DNA of 64,000 nt from Apostichopus japonicus (lineage: Eukaryota > Echinodermata > Holothuroidea > Aspidochirotida > Stichopodidae). The notes below the pieces were generated by a model, which made no database searches, was not told the origin of the DNA, and worked only from the letters and a program-made list of their open reading frames with translations. Location: assembly GCF_037975245.1 (NCBI RefSeq), contig NC_092567.1, forward strand, positions 18,854,876-18,918,875, in the 5' to 3' direction. Of the stretch, positions 11,740 through 21,492 are shown piece by piece (within the stretch, counting starts at the first letter, position 1; every line of letters starts with the position of its first letter). The translations under genes and the position numbers were made by a program.

Positions 11740-12915
11740 TCATACCTTTTCAAGCTTAAAAATGTAGGGCCCAAAAAACTTTATGGCCCACCAAATTTCA
11801 GGCCATTTTTCAGATTCCACCAATTTTGGGCCCATGAGGGATAACCCCCCCCCCCTCCTTTAGCAGAATCCTGGCCACACCACTGGCTATAATTCCTATT
11901 TTCCCCCTTTAAATCCTATTTTACCCACTCTCTCAAACAATACCACTGACCTACCCTATTAAACTTTCTCCCCTCTACCTGAGCAGACCTGAAGCACTCC
12001 TTGCCAAAATTTTGGCTGGCTGTCTACAATACCTCAGGCTCAAAGACTTCTAAGAATCGGCAAGTGCTGATTGGCTATAGGGCTCTCATGCTTACAGTTC
12101 GACAGTTAATAACAACTCCCAGTCCTGCTTTAATTCCACTAACAGCCTCTGCAGAGCTTAACCACAAATGTAAACAAACACTGCAGAGACTGGGAGACAA
12201 ATTAAAGGAGCTTTGGCAAAAGGTGAAGGCTCAGATTTTTTTAAACAATGGGGATTAATTGTAATTAATTAACTTTTGACCAAAAATTATTAGGCATCAC
12301 CTTATTCATACACAATCCAACAATCTTCAGTTCAACTTTGAATATGATCCATCAAATTCTTGAGGAGATTGAGATATTTGAAAATATTACAAAGAATGAC
12401 CCCCGATGACCCCCTAAATGACATTTGACCTCCATTTTCCGAACACCCCTCGTAACTCTCATCCCAAGGAACGTTGTGACCAAGTTTCATTATAACTGGC
12501 CATACACTGTACGAACAGGAGCAATTTGAAAATATAGGACCGCGGCCCGGGCCACAAAAGACCCCTAGTTGATCTTTGATCTCAAATTCATGAACACCCT
12601 GAAGGTAAAACTTCCATAGTACTATCGTGACAAACCCTCAACATTGTACCATGGAATCTGTAGGAGAAGAAGCATTTTGCGTATTTCCACAAAATGGCCC
12701 ATTACGGCCCACATGTGACCTTTGACCCCAAATTTCGGACCATCTCTGATGGCCCTATACCCAATGGTCCTTGTGTCCAAGTTTCATGAAATTCCATCAA
12801 ACACTGTGCGAGTGGGAGCGGTTTTACCAATTGTTGACGGATAGAGTGATAGAATGATAGAGTGATAGACGCCGCACTGTAACAATAGCTCACACCAGCA
12901 TGCTGGTATGAGCTA
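11740..12915. repeat. Dispersed repeat ending in a palindromic hairpin
   Basis: The end at about 12886-12914 is a near-perfect inverted repeat (AGCTCACACCAGCATGCTGG then its complement), a form common at the end of marine invertebrate repeats. The left edge near 11740 carries AGCTCATACC in similar context. The body includes 'TTTGACCTCC'-type phrases and a poly-C run (11845-11855). An 85-codon frame at 12001-12258 is not recognised. Confidence 0.5.
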
Positions 12916-13312
12916 AAAAAAACTGGGCCTAGCGAAGGATGTTACTACTTTCCAAATTAGTTATTCCTGTTTGTCTATGAGTATGAGTTGCCTGTTCCCT
13001 TTCGAAGTTACGGAAAACTTCTTCGACATTTTCGACCCCAAACGTGTGGATTATTTCTTCCATCTTATTTCTTTTGGATTCTTGAAACTTTCATTGCATG
13101 TGGTCTTTCGGTGTACCGAGACGAAATTACTCTTCTGAAAAAGGGAGGGGCACCGCAGGGCCGACTTGAATGAGGCGGGAACAACAGCGTTCTACTGTAA
13201 CAGCTCGGTGTACGTTACTGGGCGGGAGCACAGCCGATAAATAGTCCGCGCCCACGTTGCATACGTATATAGCAATTGTAAAGGGAGGACGAATTCTAAG
13301 TAGGCGCGGCTC

Positions 13313-14720
13313 TATGGCAAGCCATTTTATTTTTTATTCAGTATTTAATGATATCAACAATTATTTAATGATATCAACAATTATTTAATGATATCATGAA
13401 TTATTTCATGATATCTGAAATTGTTTTAATGATATGTACGTCATATTTGATGATATCAATAATTGGTGCAAGGAAATTATTGATATCATTATTTTATTTG
13501 ATGATATCATAATTAAACTTTCTGATATCAAGAATTGAATTTGTGATATCTTAAAATAGATGAACTATTATAGATATCAATAATTCAGTTGAAGATATCA
13601 TAAATTCAATTTCAGATATCTGTATTTAAATTAGTGATATCAAAAAGTATGACGTACATATCACGAATTCGGCCATGTTTAATGATATCATAAATTCCAA
13701 TTATTGATATCATCAAATATGGCGTACATATCACGAATTCGGCCATATTTATTGATATCATTATTTCGAATTTTTGATATCATAAATTCCAATTAATGAT
13801 ATCATCAAATATGACGTACATATCACGAATTCGGCCATATTTAATGATATCATCAATTATGCCCTCAGTTTGAGCGCCTGGGATTATGTGGCGGGAAGTA
13901 CAGTGCAGTACGGTTAGTGCATTATATTCAGTCTAGAACTGGTTGAGCTTCAATCCCCGCCATATTAAGAGCAGTTTTACGTATTGAGCCTACCGTATAA
14001 CTAATGTAATGTATACTACACTGCACTAGACCCATACCAACTACCACCAGCTTAGTTCCATAAGGCCTGTGTACGGATGAGTTACTGAGACTACGCCGTA
14101 TGACCAGACATATCGCAGCCATATTTAATGATATCATTAAATATGGCCGAATTCTTGATATGTACGTCATAATTGTTGATATCATTAATTCGAATTAGTG
14201 ATATGTACATATCATTAATTCGAATTAGTGATATCAGTAAATATGACGTCATATTTGATGATATCACTAATTCGAATTAATGATATGTACATATCACTAA
14301 TTCGAATTAGTGATATCAGTAAATATGACGTCATATTTCATGATATCAGTAATTCGAATTAGTGATATGTACATATCACTAATTCGAATTAGTGATATCA
14401 GTAAATATGACGTCATATTTGTTGATATCATTAAATCGAATTAGTGATATGTACATATCATCAATTCGAATTAGTGATATGTACATATCACAAATACATT
14501 TAAAGATATCTTTAAATCATTTCTTGATATCACTAATTCATTTAATGATATCATTAAATGAATTATTGATATCAAGAAATGAACTGAATTAATGATATCA
14601 TTAATTGATTTAATGATATCAACAATTCGAATTCTTGATATCAACAATTGATTTAAGGATATCATCAAATAATTAAAGATATCATTAAATATTGAATAAA
14701 AAGTAAAACGGCTTGCCATA
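13313..14720. mobile_element. 1.4-kb inverted-repeat element packed with GATATC palindromes
   Basis: Ends are inverted copies over at least 45 bp: left TATGGCAAGCC then TTTTATTTTTTATTC, right the complement. The 6-bp sequence CGGCTC (13307-13312 and 14721-14726) flanks it as a target duplication. The interior has two arrays (about 13335-13865 and 14110-14700) in which ATGATATCAT-like words recur every 20-40 bases, mixed with TTCGAATT and ATATGTACATAT, separated by a unique ~240-bp spacer (13870-14110). No transposase. It is a non-autonomous DNA transposon; the superfamily is not determined. Confidence 0.85.
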
Positions 14721-14726
14721 CGGCTC

Positions 14727-15010
14727 AGCATCGACCGGCGATTTGTAAGTGGACGATATCTGAGTCAACGACCATTTCTGAATGAACGGTTTCTGTACTT
14801 CAACGACGATTTCAAAATGGGCGGCTGTCGCACTTGAGCAACGATCTCTGGGTGAACGGTCTCTGAGTGAACGACCATCTCTGAGTGGACAGCGCCTCAC
14901 GTTAAACGGCAATTACTAAGTGAGCGGCTGCTTGCATTTGAGCGGCGATCTCTAAGTGAACGGTTTTTGGGTGAACGACCATTTCTAAGTGGACGGCGCC
15001 TCACGTTGAC
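14727..15010. repeat. Degenerate minisatellite, about 103-bp unit
   Basis: A block starting GCGGCTG at 14821 recurs at 14924, and GCGCCTCACGTT at 14892 recurs at 14996. Within each unit a shorter theme of about 22 bases (CTAAGTGAACGG-like) is repeated. Confidence 0.65.
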
Positions 15011-15394
15011 CCTTTCCGCGTTCCATACGCGAGTCTTTAATGCCTTTAAACAGCCGCAGTTTCGATAAGTTCTGTAAACAAAATAACTCAGTGTAAACAA
15101 GTCAACACCTTGAATTATGTTTGCAACAAATGTACGGAGAGAAAATGGTCGAAATTGAATTACATTATAAGGTCTTCAGACAATTTTTGAAAATTGCCGG
15201 GAAGCTAGAAAGTTCAAATATTAGAGTCGAAAAAGTCAAAAATACTGGTTCAACACCAACTTCTTAAAAGCTTGTTCTGTAGCTGAAATGCAAAAAAGAA
15301 AATGACATTTGTTCCATATTATGGGACAAACTAAAACGAATGACAGCGAATGACCGAATGACAATTGACTTTGTACAGGGTTAATTATCATTTG

Positions 15395-15450
15395 CGAATG
15401 ACAGCGAATGACAGCGAATGACAGCGAATGACAACGAATGACAACGAAGG
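15395..15450 (+). repeat. 10-bp tandem repeat GAATGACAGC
   Basis: The word GCGAATGACA repeats head to tail about five times, with related scattered copies at 15340-15365. Confidence 0.8.
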
Positions 15451-17485
15451 ACAGTGTTGAGAAGAGATGGAATGATTAACGGAGTGGAGTAAATGCGGGT
15501 TATTGGTTTTCTGCGCAAAAATGATTTGAGGAAAATCGCATGTTACGTGGTTGCAGGGTTTGGTGTAATTTACGGATAGAAACCACAGGGAAAGTTTTTG
15601 TGTGAGAATGCGCTTGAGTGCTGTGCTTTTTACCTTTGTAGATTTATGTAGAAAGATAACTGAAGCCGTTTCAAGATTATAGTATTGTTAGTTTCTAACA
15701 ATTAATTTCGGAAAAATGACGTTAAATTTACTTTTTAAAATCAGACTTTCAATTTCGCTTACTATAAGGTGCGTATTTATCTTGTCCGTACTTTACTAGA
15801 TCTAGATACCCACGAAGTCTGAACTGTGATATCCAGTTGAAGCAAATGTCTGTGCTGTCATTACTGTCATTCGTTTTAGTCAACGCAATTTTTTAGTGTG
15901 TACAACATATTGTCATTCGTTATGTGTAACGCAATTGTCATTCGTTTTAGTAACATCCCATATTATAGTTGGACTGATAAGTATACTTAGTCTTAGAATA
16001 GCCTCCATTGTGCAATATATTGTGATACTTCCTATGAAAAACGCAACAAGCTATGTTTATTTTTATAAAATATTTCAGTGATATTTTTCGGACCTTTCCA
16101 TATAACTTTTCAACCATTATATTTATAGTCAAATATCAGGAAACGTCATTGCCTTTAATTGGTTAAAAAAGTTTAGTAAGACAGTAGACGGCTAGGTAAG
16201 GCGAGGTTACATTTAGAATATTGCCCAGCCTTTATTCTGGGTACTGAAGGTTACAGTCAAAGCAGAGAGAAAATTTAAGGACAAAAACCTTCCAATATTG
16301 TCATGATATCAGCTCGAGCAAAGGTAAATCGCATAGAAATATTGAAAGTAAAATCTAAAACTTTAGGTAGTGCGGGATCGCCTTTGCTTCAGCCAAGTCC
16401 TGGCTCATATGACATCAATTCACAGTGGCTCACGACGTACCACTGCGCATTGGCATTTGTATGTAACGAAATCCGGTTGAAGCCTAAACCTACGTTCAAT
16501 GCAAGTAGTGTACTGTATATTACCTACAGATTACTAGTTTCACGAAAATAATAGTATCTAAACAATTCACTCAAGTTATAGTTGGTAACGTTAACAAATT
16601 GAAAAAAAAAAACAGTTCATATTTCTTCGAATTGTCAGTTGTGAAGCTTGAATGAAACTTATCACTGTAGCAGCAATAAATTGCGTGACCGTAGACGAAA
16701 TAATACGAGCAACTAGGCCTAGGTAATGTTGTTACTGGCCTATAGGCTGAACCCACTCAGACTACTGTAGTCTAGATCTACCTTAGTGGGCCTTACATAT
16801 ATTGTATATGTCAGGATAGCCTATCCTAAGTTATGCTTTAAATTCCTAATGTTAGTTAGGCCTACAGTAGCAATTACCAATTCCAAAGGCCCTAGTTATA
16901 GAAACTAGGCGTATTGATCAATCCCTTTTCAAAATTTCAGCAAATTTGGGAGAAATACCAAGTTTGTTGCCCTTGTGATGGAGCCCCCCAAAAGTATGAT
17001 GCATTGTTGGATGGAAAACAACATAATAATTTGGGGTAATATATTTGACCTGAAGGAGGAAAACTTGTGATAGAGGGGTCCCTCCCAAATGGTACCAGAC
17101 TGGAAGCTAAAAAGGGCCATTCTAATTGTAAGATCAGAACATTTTAATAACTGTTACTATTGGCAATATTTCCTTCTGCTGTTAAATTTGAGTAGCTAGC
17201 TAGATAATCACCATTACAGAAGCTTTACCAACTGGTGTAGGCCTTATTAGTTACTTACAACTTTCTTTGCAACTACATAAAAACATTGCAGATGTAACAC
17301 AGATGTCTGGGGAAGTTCAGATGTATGGTAAGTAGGTAACCGTAATTGTTCTTTACTTACAAGAATGTTCATACCTGACATATATATAGATATCATACTC
17401 TCTCCTCCATTATACTCATTATCCAGTATTATTTTTTTGTATTTGAATATATGCCATATTTGCTGCTTTTCTTTTTCTAATACAG
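15450..17485. other. No confident gene
   Basis: Nothing recognised. Two weak splice-like sites lie upstream of the candidate gene below: an ATG at 16302 followed by AAG|GTAAAT near 16323, and AG...ATG|GTAAGT near 17297-17332. Neither joins in frame to the next candidate exon. Confidence 0.35.
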
Positions 17486-20400
17486 GAAGTTGCTTCTGGT
17501 CATAATATGAGTGGCCATCACCATCATCATAAACATCGGAGGGAGGAAACTACCTTCGACGGCAGTAACTATGTAAGTTATTCACGATCATTTTGCTACT
17601 GTAGAGATTAATTTGGCGTTCACATTTTGCAGGCGCGGATCCAGAGGGGGGTCCGGCCCCCCTGCTCTTGGCCCAAAAAAAAAGGAAAAAAAAAAAGAGA
17701 GAAAAAATAATTAAATTAAACGCCAATTTTAAACATGTAGGACGTCAGAAGGGCGGTTATCCTTACAAGTCAGCCAGGTGTGTCTTTTCCGTCAAATGAA
17801 CTATAGTGTGCACGCGTGCTACACGTGCCAAAAATGCCTAAAATCTCAATTTTCAGACTGAAAAGTTTCAAAATTGAGGTGGTGTTCGAATTTTTTTGGG
17901 CGGTGAGGTGGCAGAGCGGTAGGCTGCATAGGAACTCGTACTGATGCAGATACATTTCGAGTGAGTTTTTGTAGGTGCTTTGCATGGCTAAATTGAAGGG
18001 GGTTCCCTGTTGTACTTAAATATCCAAGAATTTCACAATGGATAGAGGGAAACCCACTCCCCTTAGACCCTAGGATCACTGGAGGCCAAACCCCTCACCC
18101 TTCCAGAATCCTGGATCCGGCCCTGCATCAAACAGTGGTGACGGAACGGGAGGGGGATTGGGGGCTATAGTCAGGTGGCTTAGCAACAATTTTCAGGCTT
18201 AATGTTACTGGCCGGACAAAAGTACCAAATTTGGCATGGAGTTTCTTTTCGACCTATCTATTGATTTTATCCGTGGAACCCACTTGATCGGCTCTGATTT
18301 TCCAAGATGGCGGCCAAAATCCAAGATGGCCGCCAGAAAAAAAGGAAATGTCATATATCTGGCTGTATATATCTGAGATGAACAAATTTATTTAGGTCGT
18401 TCTTTTCGAACCTGTACTCCAGGGCTGCTGTTAGCGAGGATCTCCAGGAAGACTTGTTGTCTGGTATAGACAAGCCCCCCCCCCCCCCCCCTTCAGAGTA
18501 AAACGATAGCTTGGGTTCGCTGCACCGAATTAAGCCTTGGTGCGATTGGAGAGGATCATTTTTTGTTTCATTTGGGGAAAGTGCAAACCAAACCTTGTCA
18601 AAAGGACCGTTCTGTAAAAGACCCCCTTGAGCGGGTGGGCATGGTTTGGTCCACCTACCATCGTAACTGCGCTTTCTCCTTTTGATAGGTTTTTTTGTTG
18701 CATTTGAGAATCCCTCGTTTGCCTTTTTTGTTAGGTTCTGGTGTTGGTTTCTTTTTCGCCACCGCTGGCCCGGATCCTTTTCCAATAACCGGCCAAAGGC
18801 GACACGCCCTTCGGGGTGTTTACTCAGATTGGTGACTCACTTTGTAGAATCAAAGAGGAGGGTGGGCCAGATGTTCTGCTGAACGTGGCCACCTCTGTGT
18901 TATGTTCAATGCTCGCGCCTGTGTGCCCGTCGGCTTGCCAAACCGCCATCTCTCCAGATGTGTGACGGTCTGTGTGTTGTAAGTCACTAGATAGCCGTCT
19001 CCGGGACTTGGCGAGGAGGATTGCACATGGGGTCCTCATCACTAACCATTTTCGCCTAGTCAGGTGGCGATTAGGTTATGGGATTTGTCCCTGTGTGGGC
19101 TGTAAAACCATCGAAACTATGCAACACCTTTTGCTGGCGTGTCCCTTTGTCTGGTTGGTGTGGGAATGATGGTTTCACGCCTTCGTTATAGGTGTTATTG
19201 GTTGTTATTGTTATTGGTTGACCTCAGATGACTAGTGACCTAACTTAGCGTGTGTTGTTCGCAGAATTGACGTTGTGTTTATGAAGGGGGGGGGGGAGGC
19301 CTTGTCTATACCAGACAACAAGTCTTCCTAGAGATCCTCGCTAACAGCAGCCCTGGAGTACAGGTTCGAAAAGAACGACCTAAATACCTCAGATGCCTAG
19401 TGACCTGACTTAGCGTATGTTGTTCGCACAATTGACATTGTGTTTATGAAGGGTGCACAATCGTACAAACTCTCCCAATGAGTCGGTATTCACATCCGGT
19501 CAGTTTTCCCTCAAGTTACCCTATTATATAGTTGACTCAATGTAATCAGTCTTACATGACACTCGTAACTCCCATATAATAACGGGCTTTGCGACAGTGT
19601 CTATCCACGGTCGATCACACCTCAAAGTTCCCCAATAAGTCCTAAGTGGCTTCCTGAGCCAAAGTGACACAATTAGAATACCAGCCATAACATATAGTCA
19701 TGGTGCTAGCCCGGTTTCATTTACACGTTTGAGGACGGACGGTTTGATGGTCCCGATCAGTAAAGGGCAGAGGGGGTCTGGGGAATGAATATATATATGA
19801 AATTTCCTTTTTTTCCAGGGGGCCATCTTGGATTCTGGCCGCCATCTTGGAAATGGATGGCCCAAGCAACATGCCATGACCATCATCTGTTTCAGTGAAC
19901 CCCGGAAACACCTGAATTGACCACTCATTTGTTCATTTATGACATTTACAGCCATATATATGACATTTCCTTTTTTCTGGCGGCCATCTTGGATTTTGGC
20001 CGCCATCTTGGAAATGGGTGGCTCAAGCAACATGCCATGACCATCATCTGTTTCAGTGAACCCCGGAAACACCTGAATTGACCACTCATTTGTTCATTTC
20101 TGATTTTTACAGCCAGACATATGACATTTCCTTTTTTTCTGGCGGCCGTCTTGGATTTTGGCCGCCATCTTGGAAATGGGTAGCTCAAGCAGCATGCCAT
20201 GACCATCATCTGTTTCAGTGACCCCGGAAACACCTGAATTGACCCCCATTTTTTTATCTCCGATTTTTACAGCCAGATATATGACATTTCCTTTTTTCTG
20301 GCGGCCATCTTGGATTTTGGCCGCCATCTTGGAAATGGGTGGCTCAAGCAACATGCCATGACCATCATCTGTTTCAGTGAACCCTGGAAACACCTGAAAT

Positions 20401-21492
20401 GACCACTCATTTGTTCATTTCTGATTTTTACAGCCAGACATACGACATTTCCTTTTTTTCTGGCGGCCGTCTTGAATTTTGGCCGCCATCTTGAAAATCG
20501 GCACCGATAAAGTGTGTTCCACGGATAAAATCGATAGATAGGTAGAAAAGAAACTCCATGCCAAATTTGGTAGTTTTGTCCGGCCGGTAACGTTAAATTT
20601 GCTAAGCCACCTGACTACAAAGGCATTATGATTTTTGTATCATCTCAACGCATCTGATATGTATTACCATATTTCATAGATTGTTTTTTTCTCATCAATT
20701 GAGAAATTGCAGACATGAGATCCATATTTTCAGGCTAGGTACATGCAGCTTAGAATACTCGGGAAGTGCCGTTTCCGGCCATCTGGGGAGTTTGTAAAGC
20801 CAAAAATTTTATGGTACGCTCCGCGCCAACTGATGGTGGCACTCCGCTTAGATAGTCTTACATTCAGGCGCGACTGGACCAGTCGGACCCCCCCTGTCAC
20901 AAATCCTGCATCCGCCCCTGCATGCTCATTAACCTGTCTGTATTATGTGTGTGTTATTTGTTCCTTCTGTTACTGTTACTTGTCATTTAGCCTTTGAAGA
21001 AGATCCTGTTAGGATCGAAACGTCAGTCCAACTTACTTTCACACATTTTCCTACACAGTGGATAAGCAGTTTGCTAACAGTTTTATTTTATTTTGAACTC
21101 AAGTATTGAAGAACGTTAGGCCAGCAGCAAGTGGTTTCGTCAAATAAAAGTACATAAGCAGCACATATTCGGTCACATGTTTGTAGAGAATTACACGACG
21201 AAACTATTTGCTTTTTATTCCTTCAGCAATTTCTCCAACAAAACCGGCAGCACGAGATCATACGGTCCATATGACTCCTACGAGCTGGTATAGCGTTTTC
21301 CCAGTAGTACTATATGCACTGTTCCATATAGCCAATCGAAAAATTGCGTACATTACAAGTGTTCGCATAGCACACAGTACAATTACACAGTATGCCTATA
21401 GGTTACGCAACACTGTGAGAGGCGGATTAGAATCTCGGAAACCTGATACCTCGCGGTACAGGTACCCAGATCCGTATGCTGTTTATAGCTAA
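17486..21492 (+). CDS. Candidate two-exon small gene, unknown product
   Basis: Exon A (17486-17572) follows a pyrimidine-rich tract plus ACAG and ends before GTAAGT. It holds ATG at 17507, then Met-Ser-Gly, five His, Lys-His-Arg-Arg-Glu-Glu and so on. Exon B (21227-21492) follows TTCCTTCAG and is open for 88 codons to TAA, with a hydrophobic patch (Trp-Tyr-Ser-Val-Phe...) and a Tyr/Pro-rich end. The strong donor leaves phase 0, which does not fit exon B; a weaker donor at 17565 (GCA|GTAACT) leaves phase 1, which does. Transposons fill the intron. The gene is not recognised; chance open frames remain possible. Confidence 0.3.
17632..18126. mobile_element. MITE remnant with GGATCC-type ends
   Basis: Inverted ends: GGCGCGGATCCAG on the left, CTGGATCCGGCCCTG on the right, of the CAGG-type common in hAT-like MITEs. 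No matching 8-bp duplication was found. Near 17900 it contains GGCGGTGAGGTGGCAGAGCGG, which matches the head of the tRNA-derived SINE at 44231. Confidence 0.55.
18390..19385. mobile_element. Nested 1-kb element with ~90-bp terminal inverted repeats
   Basis: The left arm from ATTTAGGTCGTTCTTTTCGA (18390) through GACAAGCC is the inverse complement of 19296-19385, with one or two mismatches. Each arm abuts a poly-C or poly-G tract on its inner side. The interior carries a fragment of a LINE reverse transcriptase. It interrupts the larger 18168-20617 element. Confidence 0.75.
18822..19169 (+). pseudogene. C-terminal fragment of a Tx1/R1-like LINE reverse transcriptase
   Basis: Plus-strand frame broken by TGA at 18963. 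The last 65 codons read like the end of Tx1/R1-type LINE ORF2: a basic helix (Arg-Leu-Arg-Asp-Leu-Ala-Arg-Arg), His-Gly-Val-Leu, then a zinc-knuckle pattern Cys-Pro-Cys-x2-Cys...Glu-Thr...His-Leu-Leu-x2-Cys-Pro...Trp. Upstream residues in the same frame (Gly-Gly-Pro-Asp-Val-Leu-Leu) fit the preceding region. No polymerase core remains. It lies wholly inside a terminal-inverted-repeat element, suggesting capture. Confidence 0.6.
19800..20500. repeat. 160-bp tandem array with CCAAGATGGCGGCC motifs
   Basis: The phrase TGACATTTCCTTTTTT begins near 19801, 19961, 20121, 20281 and 20441, an exact 160-base step. Each unit carries GGCGGCCATCTTGG and GCCGCCATCTTGGAAATGG, then CATGCCATGACCATCATCTG. The open frames over this array are repeat translations. 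Confidence 0.9.
20728..20930. repeat. MITE remnant related to the element at 53675
   Basis: Shares GGGAAGTGCC(A/G)TTTCCGG, then GTACGCTCCGCGCCA and TTCGCTTAGATAGT-like text with the intact hAT-type MITE at 53675-53978. Ends in a decayed GCATCCGCCCCTGCATG. Confidence 0.6.
20985..21075 (+). repeat. Penelope-like element tail
   Basis: TGAAGAAGATCCTGTTAGGA then TCGAAACGTC is the signature seen in terminal parts of Penelope-like and related retroelements. Isolated fragment. Confidence 0.5.

Larger units (their letters stand above)
18168..20617. mobile_element. Large inverted-repeat element with internal tandem array
   Basis: Left TAGTCAGGTGGCTTAGCAA (18168-18186) is matched in inverse at 20599-20617. 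Inverted homology continues inward through GGCCGGACAAAA, CCAAATTTGGCATGGAGTTT and TTTTATCCGTGGAAC, so the arms exceed 100 bp. The right half is a 160-bp tandem array; a separate inverted-repeat element sits in the left half. No transposase and no clear target duplication. Confidence 0.75.

Noticed and set aside
13313-14720. CRISPR-like array
   Set aside because: Palindromic words are irregularly spaced, have no constant repeat-spacer structure, and the DNA is animal.
19698-20393. Overlapping 95-124-codon minus frames
   Set aside because: They are periodic translations of the 160-bp array.
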